Shown piece after piece: positions 18,418-26,718 of a stretch of DNA of 64,000 bases. Within the stretch, counting starts at the first letter, position 1; every line of letters starts with the position of its first letter. Made by a program: the position numbers and the translations under genes. This DNA is from Gemmobacter lanyuensis. Its GTDB lineage: Bacteria > Pseudomonadota > Alphaproteobacteria > Rhodobacterales > Rhodobacteraceae. The stretch spans positions 618,180-682,179 of the forward strand of contig NZ_BMYQ01000001.1 in NCBI RefSeq assembly GCF_014652355.1, read 5' to 3'. The notes beneath the pieces are model-generated. The model did no database searches and was not told the origin of the DNA. It worked only from the letters and a program-made list of their open reading frames with translations.

Positions 18418-19821
18418 TCAGACCGCCATATCCGAAGGCGGCCGGGCCAGCAGACTCGCGATTTTGTCCACCGCCGCCTCATACCGCGGCATGGGGATCG
18501 CGCCCGCCACCGCAATTCGCAGCGCATGGGGCGCCCTGCCGTGGATCAGCGCGTATTCATCCGCCTGCCGCAGCAACACCCCTTCAGCCTCGGCCGTGCG
18601 GGCAAAGGTCGAAGCCCGCCACCCCGAGGGCAACCGCACCCAGATAAAGGGCAGACCCGGCTGCCAGTTCACGTCAAACCGCCCCAGCCCGTTGACCAGC
18701 CGCTGCAGGCGCACCGAAAATTCGGCCGCAACGCCGCGACGCAGCTCTTGCGCGGCCCCGCTTTGCATCAGATCCAGCACCAGATCCGACACCGGCCGCG
18801 CCAATGCAAAGAACCCGTGCTGCGCCGTCAGCCGCCCCGCCTCGCCCATGCCCGTCGGACAGACGACATAGCCAAAGCGCAGCGCGGCCGAGATCGATTT
18901 GGACAGCGACCCCACATACCAGGTGCGCTCCGGCGCAATCGCACGGATTGCGGGCAGATCGCTTTCCGCCACGGAATAACAATCATCTTCAATGATTTGC
19001 AGGTCATAGCGCCGTGCAATCTCGGCAATCCGGGCGCGCCGTTCGACACCCATCCGCGTGGCGGTCGGGTTCTGCGCCTCGGGCGTCAGCACAAGGATCT
19101 GCGCGCCGTGCCGACGGCAGGCCGCCTCCAGCGCATCGGGCACCATGCCCTCGCCGTCGATCTCGATCCCCACGACCTCGGCCCGCGCCAGCCGCGCGGC
19201 ATGGCGGATGCCGGGATAGGCCAGATCCTCGGTCAGGATCACCGGGCGATCGCCCCGCAGACAGCAGAGAAAGACCAGCAAAAGCCCGTTCTGCCCGCCA
19301 TGCGTCAGCGCGACATCCTCGGCCGTGACGGGCCCCAGCACCCGGTCCGACAGCCAGCTCACGATCTCGGCCCGCAAGGGCGCCTCCCCCCGCTGCGAGG
19401 GGTAGTCCGCCCAGGCCACATCCAGCCCGTCGCCGATGCGGTGCAGCGCCGCAGAAAAGGCCGCGCCCTGCCCCACATCCGGCAATTGGGGGGAACGCAT
19501 GTCCACGAGCCAAGGCTCGGACTTCAGATCCCGCTCCAGAAACAGCGATTGTGTCGGTCCCAGCCGCGGCGCGCGTGCGGCCACAAAGGTGCCACGCCCC
19601 ACGGTGGCCGCCAGAAGCCCTTCCTGTGTCGCAAGCTGATAGGCCCGGCTTACCGTGCCCGGCGTCACATGCAGATCCCAGGCCAGATCCCGTACTGTGG
19701 GCAATTGCGTGCCGGGCGGCAGTTCGCCCGCACGAATGGCCTCCCGCAAGGCGCGGGTCAGCGCCAGATATTTCGGCCCCGGATATTGTGACAAGTCAGG
19801 TTGCCAAGTTGTATCAGTCAC
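18418..19821 (-). CDS. MocR-family regulator (GntR HTH fused to PLP aminotransferase domain)
   Basis: A 467-residue fusion: an N-terminal GntR winged helix (about 15-80, with LPTVRDLAWDLHVTPGTVSRAYQ) and a fold-type I aminotransferase-like domain (about 100-460). The PLP lysine is Lys308 in SLSKS; NPT (251-253) and EDDCY (278-282) are conserved PLP-site motifs. MocR proteins sense PLP adducts and act on a neighbouring gene. The start is GTG 19821, preceded by agagga; no ATG fits. It is divergent from a DUF1127 gene across a short region with three TTGTATC direct repeats, which likely form its operator. Confidence 0.9.
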   Translation of the reverse strand: MTDTTWQPDLSQYPGPKYLALTRALREAIRAGELPPGTQLPTVRDLAWDLHVTPGTVSRAYQLATQEGLLAATVGRGTFVAARAPRLGPTQSLFLERDLKSEPWLVDMRSPQLPDVGQGAAFSAALHRIGDGLDVAWADYPSQRGEAPLRAEIVSWLSDRVLGPVTAEDVALTHGGQNGLLLVFLCCLRGDRPVILTEDLAYPGIRHAARLARAEVVGIEIDGEGMVPDALEAACRRHGAQILVLTPEAQNPTATRMGVERRARIAEIARRYDLQIIEDDCYSVAESDLPAIRAIAPERTWYVGSLSKSISAALRFGYVVCPTGMGEAGRLTAQHGFFALARPVSDLVLDLMQSGAAQELRRGVAAEFSVRLQRLVNGLGRFDVNWQPGLPFIWVRLPSGWRASTFARTAEAEGVLLRQADEYALIHGRAPHALRIAVAGAIPMPRYEAAVDKIASLLARPPSDMAV

Positions 19822-19890
19822 AATGTTCCTCTGGCGCAGATCAACCGGATTTTGTATCCATCACCCTACAAGATTTTCCAAATTGTATCA
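19809..19890. promoter_or_regulatory. Three direct repeats, probable MocR operator
   Basis: TTGTATCA (19809-19816), TTGTATCC (19852-19859) and TTGTATCA (19883-19890) lie in the same orientation, with starts 43 and 31 bases apart, about four and three helical turns. They span the start codon of the MocR gene and the divergent DUF1127 promoter region. Direct repeats are the usual binding pattern of MocR regulators. Confidence 0.6.
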
Positions 19891-19907
19891 ACACAAAAGG
19901 TGATGCC

Positions 19908-20126
19908 ATGGCCCGGTCGCAACTGGCCGCCCCGACCCTCCCGCTCTCTCAGCTGCCGCCCGTGCCGCGCCTTCTGGTCGCGCTTGCACAGGTCTGGGCC
20001 ACCTGGGATCTGCGATACAAGGGCCGCCGGGCGCTGCGCGATCTGGACCCGCATCTGCTGCGCGACATCGGGCTCACCGCCCAATCGGCCGAGGTCGAAT
20101 GCCGCAAACCCTTCTGGCAGGACTGA
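19908..20126 (+). CDS. DUF1127 small protein
   Basis: A 72-residue arginine-rich protein ending in the DUF1127 (YjiS-like) motif: WATWDLRYKGRRALRDLDPHLLRDIGLT (about residues 35-62). Small DUF1127 proteins of Rhodobacter and Agrobacterium have been linked to RNA turnover, sRNA maturation and stress adaptation. ATG 19908 has aaaagg eight bases upstream. It is divergent from the MocR regulator, shares the direct-repeat region with it and has its own terminator, suggesting control by the regulator. Confidence 0.85.
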   Translation: MARSQLAAPTLPLSQLPPVPRLLVALAQVWATWDLRYKGRRALRDLDPHLLRDIGLTAQSAEVECRKPFWQD

Positions 20127-20151
20127 TCCTCCACATGCGCGTACCCCAACT

Positions 20152-20177
20152 GGCCGGGCCTTTGCCCGGCCTTTTTT
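20152..20177 (+). terminator. Terminator of the DUF1127 gene
   Basis: Eight-base arms ggccgggc (20152-20159) and gcccggcc (20164-20171) followed by six T, 25 bases after the stop. Confidence 0.88.
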
Positions 20178-20217
20178 GTTGCCCGATCCCTGCGCCCTGG
20201 CCCCGCAGCGCACAAAC

Positions 20218-20248
20218 GAAAAAGGCCCGCGGAAACCGCGGGCCTTTT
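20218..20248 (-). terminator. Terminator of the rplM–rpsI operon
   Basis: Arms aaaggcccgcgg (20221-20232) and ccgcgggccttt (20236-20247). On the minus strand a U-rich tract follows the stem, 20 bases past the rpsI stop. It also has T residues on the plus strand and may act in both directions. Confidence 0.85.
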
Positions 20249-20267
20249 CTGCCGGATGGCAAAGATA

Positions 20268-20756
20268 TCAGCGCTTCGAGAACTGGAAGCTGCGGCGGGC
20301 CTTGGCCTTGCCGTACTTCTTACGCTCGACCACGCGGCTGTCGCGGGTCAGGAAGCCGGCGGCTTTCAGCGCGCCACGCAGCGAGGGTTCGTAAAGCTGC
20401 AGCGCTTTCGAGATGCCGTGCTTCACCGCACCGGCCTGGCCCGAAAGACCACCGCCGACCACGGTCGCATAAACGTCGAACTGGCCTTCGACATTGGCGA
20501 TCTGGAACGGCTGCTTCAGGATCATCTGCAGCACGGGACGGGCGAAGTAGACCGCCATTTCCTTGCCGTTGACGATGACCTTGCCCGAACCCGGCTTCAC
20601 CCAAACGCGGGCGACAGCGTCTTTACGCTTGCCGGTGGCATAGGAACGGCCCAGCGAATCGCGCTTCGGCTCACGCACGGCAACCTCGGCAGCAGCCGGA
20701 GCCGCAGCGCCCGAGACGGCCGATTTCAGATCGTCGAGGGATTTGATGTCAGCCAT
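20268..20756 (-). CDS. rpsI: 30S ribosomal protein S9
   Basis: A 162-residue S9. The C-terminal [18 protein letters not shown] is the conserved tail that reaches the P-site tRNA, and the core motifs [30 protein letters not shown] and [14 protein letters not shown] are present. An Ala-rich N-terminal extension of about 35 residues precedes the core, as in other Rhodobacterales. It begins two bases after the rplM stop, giving the universal rplM–rpsI operon. Confidence 0.98.
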   Translation of the reverse strand: MADIKSLDDLKSAVSGAAAPAAAEVAVREPKRDSLGRSYATGKRKDAVARVWVKPGSGKVIVNGKEMAVYFARPVLQMILKQPFQIANVEGQFDVYATVVGGGLSGQAGAVKHGISKALQLYEPSLRGALKAAGFLTRDSRVVERKKYGKAKARRSFQFSKR

Positions 20757-20758
20757 GA

Positions 20759-21223
20759 TCAGGCGCTCCGGGTGTTCTTGGGATTCAGAGCCTTGACGTC
20801 CAGGACGGTCGGCTGCTGGGCTTCATGCGGATGCTCGGCGCCGGCATAGACGCGCAGATTGGTCATCTGCTGCTTGCCCAGACGGTTGCGGGTGATCATC
20901 CGCTCGACCGCTTTCATCACGACGCGCTCGGGGTGATTGCCTTCCAGCACCTGACGCGCGGTGCGGAACTTGATCCCGCCCGGGTGGCCGGTGTGCCAGT
21001 AGTAGCGCTTGTCATTGCGCTTGTTGCCGGTCATCTGCACCTTGTCGGCGTTGATGACGATGACATTGTCACCCATGTCCATGTGGGGGGTGAACGTCGG
21101 CTTGTTCTTGCCGCGCAGGATATTGGCGACGATCGTGGCGAGGCGGCCCAGAACGACGCCTTCGGCGTCGATCAGGATCCACTTCTTCTCGATATCCGCC
21201 GGCGTAGCGGTAAAGGTTTTCAT
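20759..21223 (-). CDS. rplM: 50S ribosomal protein L13
   Basis: A 154-residue L13, which binds 23S rRNA early in large-subunit assembly. Motifs include [47 protein letters not shown] and MLP-type [21 protein letters not shown] 21223 ([15 protein letters not shown]) matches homologues. Upstream in-frame ATG codons lie in the leader. It heads a two-gene operon with rpsI. Confidence 0.98.
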   Translation of the reverse strand: MKTFTATPADIEKKWILIDAEGVVLGRLATIVANILRGKNKPTFTPHMDMGDNVIVINADKVQMTGNKRNDKRYYWHTGHPGGIKFRTARQVLEGNHPERVVMKAVERMITRNRLGKQQMTNLRVYAGAEHPHEAQQPTVLDVKALNPKNTRSA

Positions 21224-21372
21224 ATCGGAACCCATGGAGTTGGAGGGACGATGACCGCCCCTGAATCTCGGATGGGGGCTTTTCCCCCATTTCCCGCTGC
21301 GCGTCAACACAGCAAACCACATTAAAAACAATACAAAACAAGTGGTTACAAAATAGGTATTAAAATACCCCA
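21224..21372 (-). promoter_or_regulatory. rplM leader and promoter region with hairpin
   Basis: Upstream of rplM an AT-rich block (about 21310-21372) probably holds the promoter. The transcribed leader contains a perfect stem, atggggg/cccccat (21272-21290, five-base loop), about 50 bases before the start codon. Hairpins at this place often mediate feedback control of ribosomal protein operons. Autoregulation here is inference. Confidence 0.4.
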
Positions 21373-21472
21373 TTCACCTTGGTCCAAATATCCCCGCCGG
21401 AGGCACCCGGAGCCGCGCCAGCGGCGACCTTGAAGGCGTGCCGCCGCAGGCGGCTCCGTTTGGCAAGCGGGA

Positions 21473-22258
21473 TCAACGCAGGACGGGGGGCTTGTCGGGG
21501 TTCATGCCCGGCGCCTGCGGGGCGGCGGGTTCCTCGGCGACGGGCTGGGGCAGATCAAAGCGCAGCGCCACCCGGGCCATGGCGGCAGCGGCAGGCTCGG
21601 CCCCTGACAGGAAGGTCACATCCATCTCTCCCGCCTCGATGCCCGAAAAGGTCAGCGCCTCGGCAGCAGCACGGGCCAGCGCGGCCTGCGCCCCTTCGAC
21701 CGCGTCGATGAAGGCCAGCATATGCCCCTGCCGCCCCCCGGTATAAGTCACCGCAGCCAGCAGCGCATGGGCCGCAAGCCCGCCCGCGCGGGCAAGCTTT
21801 GCATCCAACCCTTCGACCAGACGCTCGGGCAGGCCCCTGGGCGGATCGAACCGCTCGGGCCGGGCCTCGGCCTCTTCCGGGCCATGGGCCAGCGTCTCGG
21901 CCAGCCAATCAACCGCGAAAGGCGGCAGCAGCATCGAGGACGGCGCCACCCCGAGGTTGATCCCAAGGCCGATCCCCTGCCCGGCGAGCAGTTGCGCGAT
22001 CACCCGCCCCGGCAGCGCCGCATAGGGCGCGGCAATGCCGGTAAAGGCCCCCAGCCGCTCTTCGGTGTCAAAGATCAGAACGACCGGCCCGTCCTCCAGG
22101 TCAAAGACGCGCGGGGTCAGGTTCTCGCCCTCAGCCTCTGTTTCCAGCAGCAGCACCATCTCGCCGTCCGCCAGCCGCTCATAGAACCGCAGGCGCGGGG
22201 CGTCGTCGCCCTCGGCGGCGGCGGCCATGGCTTCATAGGCAAGATCAAGCGGCGTCAT
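21473..22258 (-). CDS. SseB-like protein
   Basis: A 261-residue acidic soluble protein. The first half (about 1-125) matches the SseB N-terminal domain: RLRFYERLADGEMVLLLE, DGPVVLIFDTEERLGAF and GIGLGINLGVAPSSMLLPP. The second half is Ala-rich and helical, ending in a Pro-rich tail. Molecular function of SseB proteins is poorly defined. ATG 22258 overlaps the stop of the upstream glycosylase-like gene (ATGA), showing coupled translation. No membrane segment or signal peptide is seen. Confidence 0.72.
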   Translation of the reverse strand: MTPLDLAYEAMAAAAEGDDAPRLRFYERLADGEMVLLLETEAEGENLTPRVFDLEDGPVVLIFDTEERLGAFTGIAAPYAALPGRVIAQLLAGQGIGLGINLGVAPSSMLLPPFAVDWLAETLAHGPEEAEARPERFDPPRGLPERLVEGLDAKLARAGGLAAHALLAAVTYTGGRQGHMLAFIDAVEGAQAALARAAAEALTFSGIEAGEMDVTFLSGAEPAAAAMARVALRFDLPQPVAEEPAAPQAPGMNPDKPPVLR

Positions 22259-22878
22259 TGCGGGCTCTCCGGATCGGGTGTCAGTACATCGGGTGTCAGG
22301 GCCGCGCGCACGGCGGCGCGCAAATCGGGCAAGAGATCGGTCGCAAACCATGGGTTGCGCTTCAGCCATCCGGTATTCCGCCAGGACGGATGCGGCAAGG
22401 GGAATATCCCCTGCTGCGACAGGCGGCGCCAATCGGCCACCACCTCGGTCACGGGGCGGCGGTCCTGCAAATGCCAGCGGATCGCGGGCGCCCCGATGGC
22501 CAAGACCAGCCGCAGCTTGCGGTGCTGCGCCAGAAGCGGCGCGCGCCAGGTACGGGCACAGAGGGGCGGCGGCGGCAGATCGGCCCCCCGCACATCCAGC
22601 CCCGGAAAACAAAAGGCCATGGGCAGGATCGCAATCCGGCTGCGGTCATAAAAGACCTCGGGCCGGATCCCCAGCCAATCGCGCAGCCGGTCGCCGGAGG
22701 GATCGGTGAAGGGTTGCCCCGACAGATGCACCCGCATCCCCGGCGCCTGCCCCGCGATCAGAAGCCGCGCCCGTGCCCCATCCCACAGCACCGGGCGAGG
22801 CGCATGGGCGGTGGCCGTTTGCGCAAAGCGTTCCGCGCACAGGCGGCAGCTGCGAATGGCCTGGGCCATATCCTCCAT
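22255..22878 (-). CDS. Uracil-DNA glycosylase superfamily protein
   Basis: A 207-residue protein of the uracil-DNA glycosylase fold, expected to remove uracil or related bases from DNA. Motif 1 is visible as LLIAGQAPGMR (about residues 42-52) followed by SGQPFTDPSGDRLRDWLG. The C-terminal motif 2 appears as LPHPSWRN (about 160-167). The N-terminal CRLC pair could contribute to an iron-sulfur site as in family 4/5 enzymes, but the complete cysteine set is not obvious. ATG 22878 lies after aaagggga. It is coupled to the SseB-like gene. Activity should be treated as tentative. Confidence 0.75.
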   Translation of the reverse strand: MEDMAQAIRSCRLCAERFAQTATAHAPRPVLWDGARARLLIAGQAPGMRVHLSGQPFTDPSGDRLRDWLGIRPEVFYDRSRIAILPMAFCFPGLDVRGADLPPPPLCARTWRAPLLAQHRKLRLVLAIGAPAIRWHLQDRRPVTEVVADWRRLSQQGIFPLPHPSWRNTGWLKRNPWFATDLLPDLRAAVRAALTPDVLTPDPESPQ

Positions 22879-22991
22879 CGGACTCCCCTTTTCGTGGCGC
22901 TGCGCGATTTCCCGCGTCGCTTCTGCGGGTGCCATTGCCCCCGCCTGCGGTCAAGGCTATGCGGGGCCAGCCGTCTGACACAGGTGCGCCG

Positions 22992-24200
22992 ATGTATCGC
23001 GTCTCGAACTTCATCCGCCACTTTGCCCGCGCGCTGCTGCTGGGCAGCGTGCTTGCGACGATCTGGGTCAATCTGGACCCGGCAAGCTATTATGATGCGA
23101 TGGAAACGCGGCTGATCCCCCTGCCGTTCCCCGACTGGATGGTGGCCGATCACGTGCGTGTCACGCTGATGACGCTGACATCGGAATGCCTGATGGCGCT
23201 GTTCTTCTTCCTGCTGGGCAAAGAGCTGTGGGAGGCGAACATGCTGGAACGCGGCGCGCTGCATGGCCGTCGCGGCGGACTGCCCTTCTTGGCCACCATG
23301 GGCGCGGTCGCGGGGGCTGTGCTGGTCTGGGTGCTGGTCGCAGCGATGATCGAGACGGCCGAAGAGGCGAGCTTTGGCACCGGCTGGGCCGTGCCCATCG
23401 GCTGCGACGTGGTCCTCAGCTATGTGGTGGGTCGCCATGTCTTTGGCCGTGGCAGCCCGGCCCTGCATCTTTTGCTGCTGATCGCCATCGGCGCCGATCT
23501 GACCGGGCTTCTGGCACTGATGCTTGCGCCACAGGCCGCACCCTTGCGCCTGCTGTGGCTGGCGCTGCCCCTGCTGGCCAGCCTTGGCGTCTGGTTCGCC
23601 TTTGGCCGCCATGCGGCAGGCACCACCGAACGGGAACGGCAAGAGGCGTTGCATCTTTGGCCCTATCTAGTCGCAGGCGCCATCAGCTGGATCGGCACGG
23701 CCGCTGCGGGCCTGCCGGGGGCGCTTGGGCTTTTGCCGATCATCCCGGCCATTCCGCATGCACACCGCGCCTTCGGCCTGTTTGCCGAGGCCGAGGAATA
23801 TCTGCATGACCCGCTGAACCGGCTGGCGCATCTGGCGGTCAAGCCGCTGATCCTGGTGCTCTTCCTGTTTGGTCTGACGCGCGGGGGCATCGACCTTGGC
23901 GCCTTTGCCCCCACCACACTGGTGACGCTGGCCGCGCTTTGGATTGGCAAGCCGCTGGGGCTCTGGCTGGGGGTGGTGCTCGCGCAGCGCCTTCTTGGGC
24001 TGCCGCTGCCTGCAGGCGTCACACGGGTCGACATGCTGCGTATCGCGTTTCTGATCGGGATGGGGTTCACGGTGCCGGTGGTGGCGCTTGACAGCGCCAT
24101 GCCCGGCGGCGCCATGGCCGAGGCTGCGCGGCTGGGCCTCGCGCTCAGTCTTCTCATGGGGCCGGTCGCGCTCTTGCTCTTGCGGAGACGCCCGCGTTGA
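22992..24200 (+). CDS. nhaA: NhaA-family Na+/H+ antiporter, divergent
   Basis: A 402-residue inner-membrane protein with about twelve transmembrane segments and the NhaA layout. Conserved points: Asp139 in GWAVPIGCDV, equivalent to E. coli Asp133; IGKPLG carrying the lysine equivalent to Lys300; and the MGFTVPVVALDSA region near the end. In the ion-binding motif, however, the usual paired aspartates are AIGADLTGL, so the position of Asp163 is Ala168 and only Asp169 remains. This predicts altered stoichiometry or substrate. Family membership is likely; antiport activity is uncertain. Confidence 0.78.
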   Translation: MYRVSNFIRHFARALLLGSVLATIWVNLDPASYYDAMETRLIPLPFPDWMVADHVRVTLMTLTSECLMALFFFLLGKELWEANMLERGALHGRRGGLPFLATMGAVAGAVLVWVLVAAMIETAEEASFGTGWAVPIGCDVVLSYVVGRHVFGRGSPALHLLLLIAIGADLTGLLALMLAPQAAPLRLLWLALPLLASLGVWFAFGRHAAGTTERERQEALHLWPYLVAGAISWIGTAAAGLPGALGLLPIIPAIPHAHRAFGLFAEAEEYLHDPLNRLAHLAVKPLILVLFLFGLTRGGIDLGAFAPTTLVTLAALWIGKPLGLWLGVVLAQRLLGLPLPAGVTRVDMLRIAFLIGMGFTVPVVALDSAMPGGAMAEAARLGLALSLLMGPVALLLLRRRPR

Positions 24201-24358
24201 TGGTGCCTGCTGCCATCATGCACGCTGACATAATCATGCCCCAATGACCCGCTATCCCGCAGGTTGGTGAAACAGTGACCCTGTGTTAAGGAAGTTGCTC
24301 TATCCGGTGGAAACAACCGGAAGAGCAGCACGCTCCCCCCGGGGGCGAAGAGGCGCCG

Positions 24359-25018
24359 ATGATCGAGTTCGAAAATGTCAGCAAGTCCTTCTGGACCGGA
24401 CGGCAGCGCAAGGTGATCCTTGATCGCGCCTCCTTTCGGGTGGAACTGGGCAATTCGCTGGGTATTCTGGCCCGGAACGGCACCGGCAAGACCACGATCA
24501 TCAACATGATGGCGGGGCTGGAAAAACCGGATGAGGGACGGATCCTGCGCACCTCGCGCATCTCGTTCCCGCTGGGCTTCATGGGCGGGGTGGTCAGCAA
24601 GCACACCGCCACGGAAAACGCCCGCTACATCGCGCGGCTTTACGGGCTGGACCCGGATTATGTCGAAAGCTTCTGCCGCTGGCTCTGCGGGCTGGACGAA
24701 TATTTCGACATGCCGCTGGGCACCTATAGCGCGGGTATGAAATCGCGCTTCACCTTTGCGCTGATGCTTGCGCTCGATTTCGACATCTACCTGATCGATG
24801 AAGGCATGCCCGCCACCACGGATGTCGAATTCAACCGCAAAGCCGGGGCCATCCTGAAGGAACGGCTGCGCAAGGCCACGATCGTCGTGGTTTCGCATCA
24901 GGCCGCGACGCTGGAAAAATTTTGTCGATCTGCTGCCGTTCTGAAGAATGGCCAACTTTACATGTTCGAAACCCTCGAAGAAGCGAAACGTCTTTATGAC
25001 TACGAAGCTCACAGCTAA
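24359..25018 (+). CDS. kpsT: Capsule polysaccharide export ABC ATPase, KpsT type
   Basis: A 219-residue ATPase for ABC-dependent export of capsule or other cell-surface polysaccharide. The Walker A region GILARNGTGKT is at 35-45. The degenerate signature LGTYSAGMKSRFTFAL (about 121-136), in place of LSGGQ, is typical of KpsT/Wzt-like exporters, and the Walker B segment DIYLIDEG follows at about 142-149. It overlaps the kpsE-like gene by 23 bases. The partner permease KpsM is not in this window, so it must be encoded elsewhere. Confidence 0.88.
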   Translation: MIEFENVSKSFWTGRQRKVILDRASFRVELGNSLGILARNGTGKTTIINMMAGLEKPDEGRILRTSRISFPLGFMGGVVSKHTATENARYIARLYGLDPDYVESFCRWLCGLDEYFDMPLGTYSAGMKSRFTFALMLALDFDIYLIDEGMPATTDVEFNRKAGAILKERLRKATIVVVSHQAATLEKFCRSAAVLKNGQLYMFETLEEAKRLYDYEAHS

Positions 25019-26705
25019 GCGGTTCCGCATCCGGCGGCCCGACCCGGTGGAGCCCCTGCCCCCCAATCGGCCCGAACCGGCCGCCGAGGGGGCGCTGTTC
25101 ACCCCGCTGGAAGACGGTTTCGGCAACCAGAGCTTCCTGCCCCCGGAGCCCGATCAGACCGAGCCCGAGCCACCCAAGGCCGCAGAGCCGCCGCCAGCCG
25201 TCGCAGCCCCGGCGCCGCTGACCGGCGTGCCCGGCGCCGATCTTGATGCCATCCGGCGCGAAGGTCTGACGGGGCGGCAGCTGCGTCTTGCCCGGCGACT
25301 GGCGCAAAAGCACAACCTGCCCGCCACATCGGATTTCGATGCCGTGCGGCTGTTGCGGCAGGCGGGGCTGGATCCCTTCCAGCGCACCACCCTGCTGGAG
25401 CTTGTGCCCGGCGCAGGCGGCAGCGGTGGCGACGAACCGGCCGAGGTCGGGACGATGATCGCGACCACGCCGGGGGGGGACGGGGTCAAGCTGCCCCAGA
25501 CAATCAAGCCGATCCAGGTGCCGTCCACCGAACTGCGGGCCGAACAGGGCCATATTTCCGAGGTGATGCGCATCCAGCGCGATCTGGCGAAACGCCGTCG
25601 GCGCAAGTCGATGCTGCTGTCGCTGCGGCTGTTCTTCTTTGTCGGCCTGCCGACGATCCTGACGGCCTTTTATTACTTCTTCGTGGCGACCCCACTTTAT
25701 TCGGTGAAGTCGACCTTCGTGATCCAACAATCCGGCGCGCCGTCTGGCGGCGGGGCGGGTGGTCTTGCGGGCCTGCTGCAAGGCACCGGTTTTGCCACCT
25801 CGCAGGATTCGATCGCCGTTCAGGACTACCTGCAATCGCGCGAAGCAATGGCGCGCCTTGATCAGGAACATGGCTTCCGCAGCCATTTTGAAAGCGACCA
25901 CATCGACCCGATCCAGCGGCTCGACCCGGAGACAACGCTGGAATCCAGCTACAAGACCTATCTGCGCAACATCCACATCGCCTATGACCCCAGCGAGGGG
26001 ATCATCAAGATGGAGGTGATCGCCGCAGACCCCGATAAGGCGGTCGAATTCGCGCAGGCGCTGGTCGGCTATGCCGAAGAAAAGGTCGATCACCTGACGC
26101 AGCGCGTGCGCGAAGACCAGATGAAAGGCGCCCGCGAAAGCTACAAGACCGCCGAGCAAGAGCTGATCGACGCGCAGCGCCGCGTGGTCGAGCTGCAGGA
26201 GAAATACAAGGTCCTGAGCTCGGAGGTCGAGGTTCAGCTGATTTCCTCGCAGATCGGCAATCTGGAAAACCAGCTCACGGCGGATCGGCTGTCGCTGCAA
26301 CAGATGGAAAGCAACGCAAGCCCGAACAAGGCCCGGATGGATCCGCTGAAACGTCGGATCGCGGCGCTGGAATCAGAGATCGCCGCCCTGCGCAGCAAAC
26401 TGACCGAGGAAGGCAACGGGCAGGAAAGCATTGCCGTCGTGCAAGGTGCGCTGCTGATCGCACAGGCGGATGTCGAAACGCGCCGTCTGCTGCTGGCCCA
26501 GGCGCTTCAGGCGATGGAGGCATCGCGGATCGAGGCCAACCGTCAGGTGCGCTATCTCTCGGTTTCGGTGGCGCCCGTTGCCCCCGATCAACCCAGCTAC
26601 CCGCGCGCATTTGAATATAGTCTGGTTGCGCTTCTGATCTTTGGCGGTATCTACCTGATGATCTCGATGACCGTCGCCATCCTGCGCGAACAGGTCTCGG
26701 CATAA
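24996..26705 (+). CDS. kpsE: Capsule polysaccharide export inner-membrane protein, KpsE type
   Basis: A 569-residue polysaccharide co-polymerase/export protein that links the inner-membrane ABC exporter to the outer-membrane channel. It has a long Pro-rich cytoplasmic N-terminal region (1-205), a first membrane segment at about 208-230 (RLFFFVGLPTILTAFYYFFV), a periplasmic part with long coiled coils (about 380-510), and a C-terminal membrane segment at about 540-560. E. coli KpsE is near 380 residues; the extra length is mostly the N-terminal region, which has a predicted helix-turn patch at 80-130. ATG 24996 lies within kpsT; a start at 24948 would overlap it more. Confidence 0.85.
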   Translation: MTTKLTAKRFRIRRPDPVEPLPPNRPEPAAEGALFTPLEDGFGNQSFLPPEPDQTEPEPPKAAEPPPAVAAPAPLTGVPGADLDAIRREGLTGRQLRLARRLAQKHNLPATSDFDAVRLLRQAGLDPFQRTTLLELVPGAGGSGGDEPAEVGTMIATTPGGDGVKLPQTIKPIQVPSTELRAEQGHISEVMRIQRDLAKRRRRKSMLLSLRLFFFVGLPTILTAFYYFFVATPLYSVKSTFVIQQSGAPSGGGAGGLAGLLQGTGFATSQDSIAVQDYLQSREAMARLDQEHGFRSHFESDHIDPIQRLDPETTLESSYKTYLRNIHIAYDPSEGIIKMEVIAADPDKAVEFAQALVGYAEEKVDHLTQRVREDQMKGARESYKTAEQELIDAQRRVVELQEKYKVLSSEVEVQLISSQIGNLENQLTADRLSLQQMESNASPNKARMDPLKRRIAALESEIAALRSKLTEEGNGQESIAVVQGALLIAQADVETRRLLLAQALQAMEASRIEANRQVRYLSVSVAPVAPDQPSYPRAFEYSLVALLIFGGIYLMISMTVAILREQVSA

Positions 26706-26718
26706 GGAGAGACGACCG

